Source: a virus. From it: a stretch of DNA of 64,000 nucleotides. Shown one piece after another: positions 55,098 through 63,514 of this stretch (within the stretch, counting starts at the first letter, position 1; the number at the start of each line of letters is the position of its first letter). The stretch is taken from IMG/VR virus record IMGVR_UViG_3300034061_004392, positions 1 to 64,000 of that record. One strand, given 5' to 3'. Below the pieces are notes generated by a model, which was not told the origin of the DNA, did no database searches, and was given only the letters and a program-made list of their open reading frames with translations. The position numbers and the translations under genes are program-made.

Positions 55098-57232
55098 GCA
55101 ATCAATCCAATAAATTTAGTCAGAACGGTACGATTAACAATCTTACCTGTATTGTACTTAGTAAAGGCAGAAACAAGACTACGGGTAGTTGTCGATTTTA
55201 CTTCAAGTTCACTATCATCGTCAACATCAGTTTCGGCACGAATCAAATAATATTCATCATAGCCACCAGTAGTGCAAACAATGCTCTTTTCTTTCATGAA
55301 AGTATCACGCAGAGCCTCTTTGTTTGCTGTTGGAGGATATAGTCTGCCAATTACATATCTGGAATCTTTTTTGTCTAACAAATAGAATCCAATAATGTTA
55401 GTGTTTGTAACTTGTTTTAAAATCTTAAGTGCAGCCTTTGTATAGTTTTCGGTTGCGCTATCTTCAATTTTTTCAGACACACCGCTTTTTACATGTCGAA
55501 GAATACCTTTTACTTTTCCACTAGATCCAAAATAATTATATTCATCAGATTTAGTCATGAATTTTCTTTGAAGGTGATGTCCTTCACCATCTGTCAAAAA
55601 TACAGTATTCACAATCTGTAGTTTGTTTTCTTTTTGAAACTCTGGAATGATTTTCATTGCACAGAAAATGGTTTCATTTAGTGGTGTGTAGTGCATACTC
55701 ATCCAGTCGGGGAGGTCTGCGGTGAAATGTCTACGACCACTAGGATTATGAGAACCTTTAAGTAATGCAGATGCCATATAAGTCATCTCACTAGAACTCA
55801 TCTTACTTGAGAACAAATTCAATAGGTTAACTTTCTTCAACATAATATCGCCATCATTATAATTTACGGCAGTATATGAATCAAATTTTCCAGCAGTACC
55901 AGTTTCATCATAGAAGCGAGTTGAGAATGCATACACCTCAAAAGGAATATTTACTTTCTTGCAGAAAAGAACCAGATTCAAAAGTTGCTTAATTGTTTGG
56001 TGAAGATTGTCTGACATAGAACCAGACCAGTCCATGAACATGACAAGACCATGTGATTTACCGCCAGGAACAACAGTCAATCTTTTGAAGATATCGTCAT
56101 TGAATTTGTATGAATAAACCTTGCTCATATTGAGTTCACCAGTTTTTGCAACAGATGCTCGTTTCATTTGATCTGCGTTTTTACGGAGTTCAAATTCTTT
56201 AACAAGATAAGAAACTACTTTTCCTGATTTTGCACGGAACTGATTGAATGTTGCAGGATTAGCATCATGACACCAAATGCTCTTTTTGTGTCTTTCAATG
56301 ATATGCTTGAATGGCACAATAATTTTTTTCAGATCAATATTCTCAGGAATGTTTCCATAAACATAATCAGCACCATTGGCATTGATTAGTTCTTTCTCGT
56401 TTTTACGGAATGCATCATCGGTATGAGATTTAAATTCATTATCAATATTATTATCTTCAGAATTTTTACCACTCTCATCTTCAGATTCTTCATCTTCAGC
56501 TTTTTCATTTTCTGGTGAAGCATCGACACTGTTTGATTCTTCTTCACTTTCAGATTCTTCAGAATCATCCCAATCATCATAATCAAAAGAATCATCTGAA
56601 TCGGTTTCATCAGACCATTCTTCGCTTTCTTCTCCTTCACCATCAGAGGCTCGTTTTTCCTGTTGTTTTTTCTTTTCTTGACGATACATCTCCATGATCT
56701 TTTGTGAAAGAACAACAACCTCTTCAAATGTTTCTAGTTCTTCCATTTCACGGACAATAACCATTTCTTCAGCATTGAACTTAATGCCTTGAGATGCACC
56801 AACTTTGAAATGCATATTCAGGCGATCTAGAATGTTCATGGCATTCAGATCAACACCTTTGGTTTGAAAGAAATTGCGGGAAACAAGTTCACGATAGGCT
56901 TTTGAGAAAGAAGCACGAAGGCCAGGATACTTGCGTTTGATTAGTTTTTCAATTCGTGCATCTTCTACAACATTAAGAATAGACCTAGGAATTTTAAGAT
57001 CGATAATCGAATCGTGCCAACCTTCTGCTGGTGTATTCAATGCATGACCAACTTCATGACCAATGAAAAGGTCATACAGTTCAGGAGTTAATTCATCCTT
57101 GAGGATAGGAACAACAAGCTTGCGTTCCTTTGTATTGAAATATGCGGTAGGAACATTTTTATGTTCAACAATCAGGTTTTCTGTCGCCAGAAGTTTAGCG
57201 AGTTGAGTTTTGGATTCTTGAGTTGTTAACAT
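55094..57232 (-). CDS. CobT-like VWA protein with metalloprotease-like motif
   Basis: This 712-residue protein has GH EVGHALN near residue 58, an HExxH-like site (HEVGH), a long acidic Ser/Glu/Asp-rich middle (about residues 200-265), and a C-terminal VWA domain with MIDAS MDWSGSMS near residue 402 and VFLTDGEG. This arrangement matches the CobT-like proteins paired with CobS in T4-like aquatic phages. CobT in cobaltochelatase has VWA and acidic regions; the peptidase-like part is phage-specific. With CobS (39840) it may remodel a virion or host complex. Promoter at 57261. Confidence 0.85.
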   Translation of the reverse strand: MLTTQESKTQLAKLLATENLIVEHKNVPTAYFNTKERKLVVPILKDELTPELYDLFIGHEVGHALNTPAEGWHDSIIDLKIPRSILNVVEDARIEKLIKRKYPGLRASFSKAYRELVSRNFFQTKGVDLNAMNILDRLNMHFKVGASQGIKFNAEEMVIVREMEELETFEEVVVLSQKIMEMYRQEKKKQQEKRASDGEGEESEEWSDETDSDDSFDYDDWDDSEESESEEESNSVDASPENEKAEDEESEDESGKNSEDNNIDNEFKSHTDDAFRKNEKELINANGADYVYGNIPENIDLKKIIVPFKHIIERHKKSIWCHDANPATFNQFRAKSGKVVSYLVKEFELRKNADQMKRASVAKTGELNMSKVYSYKFNDDIFKRLTVVPGGKSHGLVMFMDWSGSMSDNLHQTIKQLLNLVLFCKKVNIPFEVYAFSTRFYDETGTAGKFDSYTAVNYNDGDIMLKKVNLLNLFSSKMSSSEMTYMASALLKGSHNPSGRRHFTADLPDWMSMHYTPLNETIFCAMKIIPEFQKENKLQIVNTVFLTDGEGHHLQRKFMTKSDEYNYFGSSGKVKGILRHVKSGVSEKIEDSATENYTKAALKILKQVTNTNIIGFYLLDKKDSRYVIGRLYPPTANKEALRDTFMKEKSIVCTTGGYDEYYLIRAETDVDDDSELEVKSTTTRSLVSAFTKYNTGKIVNRTVLTKFIGLIA

Positions 57233-57260
57233 TTTGATATCTCTCTATTGAAGATAAGAC

Positions 57261-57289
57261 ATTATCTCACAAAACAAACCATTTGTCAA
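57261..57289 (-). promoter_or_regulatory. sigma70-like promoter for the VWA/GalE/HldE operon
   Basis: Minus-strand TTGACA (57284-57289), 17-bp spacer, GATAAT (57261-57266). Confidence 0.8.
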
Positions 57290-57311
57290 TAGCAAACCTG
57301 ATTGTTGTTTT

Positions 57312-57494
57312 TTATGCAACAGCACTTATCACAACGACATTACCAGCTTCGTCTACTTTTAGGTCAAAGTTTATTTCTGTACCTTCGCCCCATCCAAGTT
57401 CCTGTAGCATTTGATCTGGAAATTCTATGTATACATCTCCACTACCATCGTTACAATCTTTTACTGTCGTGGTATATACTTTTGGATTATCCAT
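57312..57494 (-). CDS. AbrB-like small protein
   Basis: This 60-residue protein (DNPKVYTTTVKDCNDGSGDV then YIEFPDQMLQELGWGEGTEI, FDLKVDEAGNVVV) resembles the SpoVT/AbrB swapped-hairpin fold and is common in T4-like phages. DNA-binding is plausible, unproven. Confidence 0.7.
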   Translation of the reverse strand: MDNPKVYTTTVKDCNDGSGDVYIEFPDQMLQELGWGEGTEINFDLKVDEAGNVVVISAVA

Positions 57495-57630
57495 TTGCGA
57501 CCTTTTGTTTTAGTTCTTCATAATAATCTAAATCTTTTTGCCACTTTGACATAACAGCCCACTTCTTTACAATTTCTTCGATTTCTGCCAAGGCTTCGAT
57601 TTGTTGGTCTGCGATTGTTTTGGTTTCCAT
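57487..57630 (-). CDS. Small helical protein (47 residues)
   Basis: ATG 57630 after GGAGAATTAC reads ETKTIADQQIEALAEIEEIV then KKWAVMSKWQKDLDYYEELK. Overlaps the AbrB-like start. Unknown. Confidence 0.6.
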   Translation of the reverse strand: METKTIADQQIEALAEIEEIVKKWAVMSKWQKDLDYYEELKQKVANG

Positions 57631-57640
57631 GTAATTCTCC

Positions 57641-57835
57641 TTAATGATAAAAGTCACTTCGATCAGTCATAAAAATCATTTTCTCTTTTTTCTTTTGAGC
57701 CATAATTTCAACCATTTCTACAAAGGTATCATATTCCTCCTGTGACATTTCTTCAATCATTTCTCCCATTTCTTCAAGTAGAATAAGTTCTTCATCGGTG
57801 AAGTTCTCAAGCTCATTCAAATTTAAGTCCAACAT
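57641..57835 (-). CDS. Small acidic protein (64 residues)
   Basis: From ATG 57835 the protein reads LDLNLNELENFTDEELILLE then EMGEMIEEMSQEEYDTFVEM. Helical and very acidic. The longer ORF upstream is the methyltransferase gene in another frame; the two overlap by 23 bases. Confidence 0.65.
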   Translation of the reverse strand: MLDLNLNELENFTDEELILLEEMGEMIEEMSQEEYDTFVEMVEIMAQKKKEKMIFMTDRSDFYH

Positions 57836-58511
57836 AGCCGTTGTTCCTTTCATCATAAATTGTAGACAAACGATTTTTTGCAAGTTCAAAAACTTCAGGA
57901 ACAATTTCTGCTCCAGTCCATTTTCTACTAGCATAAACACATGCTTCTGCGGTACTACCCGATCCCATGAATGGATCAAAGATTAATTCACCAGGATTTG
58001 TGTATGCATCAATAAAATGATTCAATAATTCGGTAGGATAGTTGTCAACATAGGTTTTATATGGTTTGACAGGATGTTCTAACACATCAGGAATAGCAAG
58101 GTCACTAAATTCCTCCCGAGAAAACTGTTTTCCGGGGCGCTTGAAGGTTAAAACAAAGGAGTAGTTAAAACGATATAGATTAGCTGCCTTTGATCTGACC
58201 CATATTTTTTGACTTTTATGTACCCATCCCAATTCTTCCATTGTTTGGGTCACAAAGGTGTGCTTTTTGATGATTTTTCCACCAGATTTTCGATCTCTGA
58301 GAACAATTGTAACGACATTATTGATTGGTTTGAGTTTGGAGAAGGTGTCATACATCAAATTTTCCCATTTTCTCATGGTTTCATCTGGATTTTCACCAAT
58401 TTCATCAAAATCCGGGGGTGATGTAATGACATAGTGATACTGGAGACCCCGATCCAGGGTCTTTAAGCAGTCCTCATTATATAAAACACATTCATCCATA
58501 GGTGCGAACAT
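57813..58511 (-). CDS. DNA methyltransferase (amino-methylase)
   Basis: From ATG 58511 (GGAG upstream) this 232-residue protein has motif IV in YHYVITSPPDFDE and motif I in LIFDPFMGSGSTAEACV, in the order motif IV then I typical of beta-class N6-adenine or N4-cytosine methyltransferases. Motif IV here is SPP rather than DPPY. It could methylate phage DNA against host restriction. Target site not predictable. Confidence 0.88.
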   Translation of the reverse strand: MFAPMDECVLYNEDCLKTLDRGLQYHYVITSPPDFDEIGENPDETMRKWENLMYDTFSKLKPINNVVTIVLRDRKSGGKIIKKHTFVTQTMEELGWVHKSQKIWVRSKAANLYRFNYSFVLTFKRPGKQFSREEFSDLAIPDVLEHPVKPYKTYVDNYPTELLNHFIDAYTNPGELIFDPFMGSGSTAEACVYASRKWTGAEIVPEVFELAKNRLSTIYDERNNGYVGLKFE

Positions 58512-58626
58512 CAATTTTCTCCTTATGTTTCACTTTTCGGGTATATCGTACATCGATTGTATGTTTTTGTGGGGCAGGAATAGGTGTACGACAGATCGGC
58601 TTTGGTATTTTCACATGTATCTTCAT
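58492..58626 (-). CDS. Small basic protein (44 residues)
   Basis: ATG 58626 after AGGCGATAAA reads KIHVKIPKPICRTPIPAPQK then HTIDVRYTRKVKHKEKIDVR. Pro/Lys-rich; similar small proteins occur beside methyltransferases in T4-like phages. Overlaps the methyltransferase start. Confidence 0.6.
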   Translation of the reverse strand: MKIHVKIPKPICRTPIPAPQKHTIDVRYTRKVKHKEKIDVRTYG

Positions 58627-58627
58627 T

Positions 58628-58990
58628 TTATCGCCTCATTCTGGCAATATCTTTTGCTTCGGTATCATTAAAAACAGGAACAGCGTTAGACTTGTGCAAA
58701 GTACCAACACCTAGCATTTTGTCGCCAGTGTATTGTGTAACTTTATCTTTTCTGTTCCAGTTTGCAACCTGTACGCCTGTGTCTACTGAAGGATATTGCT
58801 TAGGATTTCGTTCCGCAGGGATAACAAGCTTAGGCATTTTGTTGCTAGTTTTGAAAGTTGATTTTGTTATCTTAGTAACTTTTGGTGAAGTACCAATACC
58901 AACTTTACGGCACCACGCATCATACTCAGCTTGTTGCACTTTTGTCAACTTCTTTGATTTTGATTTGCGAATGTAGCCATAAACTATCAT
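58628..58990 (-). CDS. Conserved T4-like phage protein, unknown function
   Basis: This 120-residue protein (IRKSKSKKLTKVQQAEYDAW then CRKVGIGTSPKVTKITKSTF, later QYPSVDTGVQVANWNRKDKV) is basic. It matches a conserved small protein of T4-like aquatic phages. Function unknown. Confidence 0.7.
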   Translation of the reverse strand: MIVYGYIRKSKSKKLTKVQQAEYDAWCRKVGIGTSPKVTKITKSTFKTSNKMPKLVIPAERNPKQYPSVDTGVQVANWNRKDKVTQYTGDKMLGVGTLHKSNAVPVFNDTEAKDIARMRR

Positions 58991-59017
58991 AATGATGTCC
59001 TCAATTAATGAGACTAT

Positions 59018-59046
59018 ATTATATCAAGCTAGGAACGAATTGTCAA
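59018..59046 (-). promoter_or_regulatory. sigma70-like promoter for the 58990-leftward operon
   Basis: Minus-strand TTGACA (59041-59046) and TATAAT (59018-59023), both perfect, 17-bp spacer. Confidence 0.86.
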
Positions 59047-59059
59047 GGATTATTTTGTT

Positions 59060-59236
59060 TCAATATTTGTAATGACGATCATCATCTTCATGGCGGTTTT
59101 CATATTCCCATTGCCTTAGCTTTTTCTTAACTTCACCATGCTCTTTGGATTTGCGTTTCTTTCTTGAACTTTTAGCAAATTCAAAATCGTCACCGTAATC
59201 ATTATTTTTACGGAATTTACCAGCAAACTTAGTCAT
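59060..59236 (-). CDS. Small charged protein (58 residues)
   Basis: ATG 59236 reads TKFAGKFRKNNDYGDDFEFA then KSSRKKRKSKEHGEVKKKLR and an Asp/His-rich end. A recurring small protein of T4-like aquatic phages. Unknown role. Confidence 0.65.
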   Translation of the reverse strand: MTKFAGKFRKNNDYGDDFEFAKSSRKKRKSKEHGEVKKKLRQWEYENRHEDDDRHYKY

Positions 59237-59254
59237 TTGATTTTATGAACTCCA

Positions 59255-59632
59255 TTATTTCATTAGTAGGAACTTGATGCCTTTCATTTTACCTTCAGGC
59301 GAGGTTTCTTTATCTCCGTTTTTAGATATAAAGATTATTTCGGAATAAGGATAGCACATTTGCACTATCTTGAGTAATTGACATGCAGTACCGTCAGCAT
59401 CATTATACATAAAAACTTCATCCACAAATTTTAAGTGTTTGACGATCTCTGATCGAGAGTTGTAGTTTTGAATAAAGCCTTTGTCATACTTTGTTAGGTA
59501 AATATCGGAGTGTACGCCGACAATTAACCAATCGCCTTTTGATTTAGCTTTTTTTAAAAAATTGATATCTGATAATTCTATAGGATCAAACGCACCAATT
59601 GTTACTATTATTTTTTCTTTTCTTAACTTCAT
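59255..59632 (-). CDS. Degenerate cytidylyltransferase-like protein
   Basis: This 125-residue protein keeps the nucleotidyltransferase fold signature (IIVTIGAFDPIELSDINFLK then KAKSKGDWLIVGVHSDIYLT), but the catalytic HxGH of the family is replaced by ELSD. The rest (FVDEVFMYNDADG) still fits the fold. It may be an inactive paralogue with a binding or regulatory role. A true nucleotidyltransferase of the same superfamily, with intact motif, is at 53285. Confidence 0.75.
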   Translation of the reverse strand: MKLRKEKIIVTIGAFDPIELSDINFLKKAKSKGDWLIVGVHSDIYLTKYDKGFIQNYNSRSEIVKHLKFVDEVFMYNDADGTACQLLKIVQMCYPYSEIIFISKNGDKETSPEGKMKGIKFLLMK

Positions 59633-60051
59633 GGTAACATGTTAGGAAAACACTCCTTGACAAAATTATAAGTTAGTCCTTTTACACCTAAGTCTTTTCT
59701 CATTATTCCTATAATAACTTCTGATTCTCTTGGTTCTAAAGATTCTAAAAGTTGAATCAATAATTCATTTTTTCTTTGCTCATTCAAACTCAATGATGTT
59801 GGATGTCCTTCCTGAAACAGATAGATTCTTCGCAATTCCGTCCCGAGATGAGCAAAAGAAACTCCAGGTAAAGTATCAGGAACTTTATAATTATCCGGTA
59901 CTTCTTTTACTGTCCATTTATAATCTGGATGAAATGCATATTCTAATACTTTTACAAAAGTAGGAGAAAGATTTTGCTCTATTACTTTTTTTCTATCTGC
60001 TTTTGTTTTGGCTTCTTCAAATTCATCAAATATTTCATATATATTTTTCAT
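59629..60051 (-). CDS. Conserved T4-like phage protein (DUF6433-like)
   Basis: This 140-residue protein has KKVIEQNLSPTFVKVLEYAF, TLPGVSFAHLGTELRRIYLF and RESEVIIGIMRKDLGVKGLT. It matches a conserved small protein family in T4-like phages. Often seen near rnh. Function unknown. Confidence 0.75.
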   Translation of the reverse strand: MKNIYEIFDEFEEAKTKADRKKVIEQNLSPTFVKVLEYAFHPDYKWTVKEVPDNYKVPDTLPGVSFAHLGTELRRIYLFQEGHPTSLSLNEQRKNELLIQLLESLEPRESEVIIGIMRKDLGVKGLTYNFVKECFPNMLP

Positions 60052-60908
60052 TAAAATTCCTCAATTACATCCATCAAGTTTTTTAGTCTATATTCAATAA
60101 AGTAATTTAATAACTTACTTCTTGAGGCTGGTTTTGTTTCTTCATAAGTATTTATGATTTTTTCTTTTATATCGCCTGGTATAAGTCTCAGATCAATCAA
60201 TAGTTGATTTCTAGTGAAGCCAGTATTTGCAGTGGATTCATATTCACTATAATGTTCAGCCAAAAACTTTTCCAGTTTACCTTTTGTGATAGGTGTCTGG
60301 CGTTTATCTAAAACGAAACAGTCTGAAGATGACAGTATGTTAGGAATACCATCGCCTTTGTCGCCTTTGATGATTTTTTCTTTGAGATCAATTGCCGGAT
60401 TTTCAGAAATAACAAATTTCTTCATTGCAGGATTATACTGCTTCACTTTGTATTTACCGTTTGCATTATATGCTTGAAGTTGAAGAAAATCACCATCACT
60501 GGAGATAATAAGAATATCTTCATGCATAATATGACGAGGTACAAGTGTGCCAATGATATCGTCGGCTTCGGCACCATCAACATCAATTACTTTATATGGA
60601 AAGTTTTCTTTGAGTTCTGCTTTTAGTTTAGATAGAATATCAAATATGAGGTGCCAATCGAGATCAGACTTTTCTCTGGCTTTTTTGCGCCCAGCCTTGT
60701 AGAAAGGAAAAATAGATTTACGCCAGTAGTTACGATTATCGCAACAAAGCACTATCTCGCCATATTCTTTAAACTTGTTGGTATGAGTTCTTAGAACATT
60801 TAATACTAGATGGCGAATAAGTCCTTCTTCAAGCTTGACATTTTTTTGTGATGCGAGTTGTGCCATAATGCCAGATAGCAGAACTTGATTTAGATCAATT
60901 AGTATCAT
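60051..60908 (-). CDS. rnh: RNase H / FEN-1-like 5'-3' exonuclease (T4 Rnh-like)
   Basis: This 285-residue protein matches T4 RNase H (305 residues): MILIDLNQVLLSGIMA, CCDNRNYWRKSIFPFYKAGR, VDGAEADDIIGTLV, ISSDGDFLQLQ and KGDKGDGIPNIL supply the conserved Asp/Glu metal ligands. Rnh removes RNA primers from Okazaki fragments. Start overlaps the DUF6433-like gene's stop by one base on the other side. Confidence 0.93.
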   Translation of the reverse strand: MILIDLNQVLLSGIMAQLASQKNVKLEEGLIRHLVLNVLRTHTNKFKEYGEIVLCCDNRNYWRKSIFPFYKAGRKKAREKSDLDWHLIFDILSKLKAELKENFPYKVIDVDGAEADDIIGTLVPRHIMHEDILIISSDGDFLQLQAYNANGKYKVKQYNPAMKKFVISENPAIDLKEKIIKGDKGDGIPNILSSSDCFVLDKRQTPITKGKLEKFLAEHYSEYESTANTGFTRNQLLIDLRLIPGDIKEKIINTYEETKPASRSKLLNYFIEYRLKNLMDVIEEF

Positions 60909-60935
60909 GATAACACTCTATAGTCAGGAAACTAC

Positions 60936-60964
60936 AGTCTACTCTATTTCCTTCAATTTGTCAA
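60936..60964 (-). promoter_or_regulatory. sigma70-like promoter for rnh
   Basis: Minus-strand TTGACA (60959-60964), 17-bp spacer, TAGACT (60936-60941). It overlaps the end of the upstream gene. Confidence 0.65.
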
Positions 60965-61283
60965 ACATATTTTGGATGAAATCGCTGGAGGTAGTTGTTT
61001 TTTTAGCAACTAATCCATAGAAGTCACATTTTATAACTCTAGAAATATATTCCAAAGGTTCAATCAAAATAGCCTCAAACAGATCGGGATCTATAGGATA
61101 TCCTTCATTGTCTTGTTTGAATAAAACAATGTGATACATGTTTCCCATATTACATGCGTCAACATCTTCACCTGGTGTTTTGTATTTTGCTGCTTCTACT
61201 TTCACCATATCTTCTTCTGGTCCAGGCATGAAAAAGACTGCATCAAAATGATCATCCTTCAGTTCTCTCAGAAATTCTAGCAT
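60939..61283 (-). CDS. Conserved small phage protein, unknown function
   Basis: This 114-residue protein (FLRELKDDHFDAVFFMPGPE then EYISRVIKCDFYGLVAKKTT) is a recurring small protein near rnh in T4-like phages. No motif recognised. Overlaps the GIY-YIG-like gene by 32 bases. Confidence 0.65.
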   Translation of the reverse strand: MLEFLRELKDDHFDAVFFMPGPEEDMVKVEAAKYKTPGEDVDACNMGNMYHIVLFKQDNEGYPIDPDLFEAILIEPLEYISRVIKCDFYGLVAKKTTTSSDFIQNMFDKLKEIE

Positions 61284-61689
61284 TGTATGCCTTAATATGT
61301 GATTTTCTAACTCTTACCATTATCCATACATTGTAATAGTCATTACTTTCCATTACACCACGAACAAACTGCTCTTTTGCTTCTAAATATCCACATTCGC
61401 CTTTTGATTTACACAAATGTAATATCTGACGGGAGAAGTTTTCTTTCCCGTGTAGTATAACATCATTTTGTAGTTCTGCGTTAGAGCCATAGTAAGTTTG
61501 CCAATCACTAGCTACTTTCACTTTTTTCTTTTTACCTTTGACTTGTTTGGTTTTGGCAGAATAGAAAAATTTCTTGCCTATATATTTTCTTTTATTCGTA
61601 AGATTTATAATCTCGTAGACGAATCCGTAATTATCACCAATCAAGTCTTCCGTAAAATCTTCGTTATTATATTTCCAATTTAATTCCAT
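61252..61689 (-). CDS. GIY-YIG-like nuclease domain protein
   Basis: This 145-residue protein has YGFVYEIINLTNKRKYIGKK, a GIY-YIG-type start (YGFVY...YIGKK), and GKENFSRQILHLCKSKGECG YLEAKEQ. The GIY-YIG fold is shared by homing and repair nucleases. No flanking intron is seen, so it may be a resident DNA-processing enzyme. Overlaps both neighbours. Confidence 0.75.
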   Translation of the reverse strand: MELNWKYNNEDFTEDLIGDNYGFVYEIINLTNKRKYIGKKFFYSAKTKQVKGKKKKVKVASDWQTYYGSNAELQNDVILHGKENFSRQILHLCKSKGECGYLEAKEQFVRGVMESNDYYNVWIMVRVRKSHIKAYNARISERTEG

Positions 61690-61865
61690 TCTTCATCATC
61701 TTCAGAGTCCTCATCTTCTATATATTCTTCTTCAATTTCTTCGATGAGTTCTCCGCAGAATGGGCAATGCTCTGGATATTCTTGAGACACAAATTCCTCT
61801 GTATAGTTGATTTGATAGGATGATTCGCAGCTATGACATTCTGCTGTTATTGTTTTATCGTTCAT
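61680..61865 (-). CDS. Zinc-ribbon small protein
   Basis: This 61-residue protein has CHSC and CPFCG, a zinc-ribbon pattern, and an acidic Glu/Asp tail. It may bind nucleic acid or a protein partner. Overlaps the GIY-YIG gene by 10 bases. Confidence 0.7.
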   Translation of the reverse strand: MNDKTITAECHSCESSYQINYTEEFVSQEYPEHCPFCGELIEEIEEEYIEDEDSEDDEEWN

Positions 61866-61874
61866 TTGATTTCC

Positions 61875-62864
61875 TTAGTGTGCCCAAACATCACCCCAAT
61901 CGCCAGCTAGAGCACCTTTTGCATAGTCTGTTGCTCTATTTTCAAAGAAGTTGGTGTGTGTTGGTGCGTTAATCATTTCTTCTACCCAAGGTAGAGGATT
62001 TCTTTTGACTTTATTGATACCTTTTAGACCAAGAGAAATTAATCTTCGGTCAGCAATATAACGAATGTACATTTTCACATCATTTGCAGATAAGCCTTCA
62101 ATACCTCCAGTGTTAAATGCAAGGTCAATAAACTTATCTTCAAGTTCAACCATCGTTTCTGCAATTTTATAAATTTGAGACTTCAAGTGATCATTCCATA
62201 TTTCTTTATTTTCTTCAATATAGGTACGGAACAATTTAATCATAGACTCGGCATGTTGTGTTTCATCTACAATTGACCATGTAACAATCTGACCCATACC
62301 TTTCATCTTACCTTGGCGTGGGAAGTTAAGTAGCATGATAAAGGAACTGAATAATTGCATCCCTTCGGTGAAAGCAGAGAATACTGCAATATTAGTAGCA
62401 GTAGTAACAGCATTGCTATTCTGTGAGCTAATATCAAGGATGTAATTATGTTTTTCACGCATAGCCTCATATTCTAAAAATTCATTGTATGTAGTTTCAG
62501 GCAAGCCTAGTGTTTCAATTAGATGTGAATATGCAGCAATATGTAATGCTTCTCTTGCAGCAAAGCCAGCTAACATCATTCTTACTTCAGGCTGAGGGAA
62601 ATAAGGTAGGTAATTATTAACATAGCCACCTGCAACATCAATGTCACCCTGAGTAAAAAATCTGAATATATGAGTGAGAAAGTTTTTCTCAGAATCAGTA
62701 AGTTTCTTTTTCCAATCCTTGACATCCTCAAGCATCGGGACTTCAGTGTGTAACCAGTGTGATTGTTCATGCTTTAACCAAGCTTCGTATGCCCAAGGGT
62801 AATTAAAAGGTTTAAAGTAATTTCTATTTTCTGTTAGTTTTTGTTGTGGTGCTTTTTTGATCAT
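61875..62864 (-). CDS. nrdB: Ribonucleotide reductase small subunit (class Ia NrdB-like)
   Basis: This 329-residue protein matches NrdB: AREALHIAAYSHLIETL contains the metal ligands and the expected radical Tyr, and EGMQLFSSFIMLLNF and SIVDETQHAESMIKLF give further iron ligands. Phage RNR makes deoxynucleotides from host ribonucleotides. The large subunit gene must lie outside this window. Confidence 0.95.
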   Translation of the reverse strand: MIKKAPQQKLTENRNYFKPFNYPWAYEAWLKHEQSHWLHTEVPMLEDVKDWKKKLTDSEKNFLTHIFRFFTQGDIDVAGGYVNNYLPYFPQPEVRMMLAGFAAREALHIAAYSHLIETLGLPETTYNEFLEYEAMREKHNYILDISSQNSNAVTTATNIAVFSAFTEGMQLFSSFIMLLNFPRQGKMKGMGQIVTWSIVDETQHAESMIKLFRTYIEENKEIWNDHLKSQIYKIAETMVELEDKFIDLAFNTGGIEGLSANDVKMYIRYIADRRLISLGLKGINKVKRNPLPWVEEMINAPTHTNFFENRATDYAKGALAGDWGDVWAH

Positions 62865-62877
62865 TTATTTTTGTCCT

Positions 62878-63513
62878 CTATTCATACATTACTGTTTCTG
62901 TGTCGCCCAAGCTCCATTTTGGATTTTGTTCAACGACATATTTCTTTGTGCAAACTTTAAAGTCTGGAAACTTTAGTTGCTTTGGATTACTTGCTGCATC
63001 CAAGAATAAACAACGGTTGTTTGGTTGTGCAGCATACTGCCCATTGTCTAGTTCAATAAAATTATAACTTTTATGATCTTCAGGCCACTCAGCATAACTC
63101 GTATCTATAATGTTCAAATCGGGTGCAGAATGATCAACAGTGAAAAGATAATTACCAGAATAAAATTGTTTATCTTTTGCATAGAACTTTGCTGTAAGAT
63201 TTCTCAGAAAAGCTTTTTGTATAACAGTAAAGTCATAACTAAAACAATCCCAGATTTGCAGTGTATCTAAAGGTAAAAAAGTCTGTGTTTCAAGATTTTC
63301 CTTGCGTGATACAAACGCATGGAGAGGTAGTTTGTCATAAAGTGCGCCATAGTTCGGTAAGTAACTTTCTATTCTAAATGCTTGACCACGAATACTTTTA
63401 ATTGATACCCATATACAAGGTTCATATTCCCCATGACCTTTCTCAAAGTCATAAAGAAACTCTTTACGAATATAACAATGAATCGGTGGTATGTTTGCTA
63501 CTAAATGTGCCAT
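62878..63513 (-). CDS. Conserved T4-like phage protein, unknown function
   Basis: This 211-residue protein (IPPIHCYIRKEFLYDFEKGH then ESYLPNYGALYDKLPLHAFV, later LPLDTLQIWDCFSYDFTVIQ) is a conserved protein found next to RNR genes in T4-like aquatic phages. Function unknown. Confidence 0.75.
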   Translation of the reverse strand: MAHLVANIPPIHCYIRKEFLYDFEKGHGEYEPCIWVSIKSIRGQAFRIESYLPNYGALYDKLPLHAFVSRKENLETQTFLPLDTLQIWDCFSYDFTVIQKAFLRNLTAKFYAKDKQFYSGNYLFTVDHSAPDLNIIDTSYAEWPEDHKSYNFIELDNGQYAAQPNNRCLFLDAASNPKQLKFPDFKVCTKKYVVEQNPKWSLGDTETVMYE

Positions 63514-63514
63514 T

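Noticed and set aside
60145-60152. CATAAATA motifs inside coding regions (also near 33490 and 36290)
   Set aside because: They lie inside genes without a start downstream at a suitable distance; AT-rich DNA gives such matches by chance.
61252-61689. GIY-YIG gene as a mobile homing endonuclease
   Set aside because: It overlaps neighbouring genes in an operon and no intron or intein boundary is visible, so a resident role is more likely.
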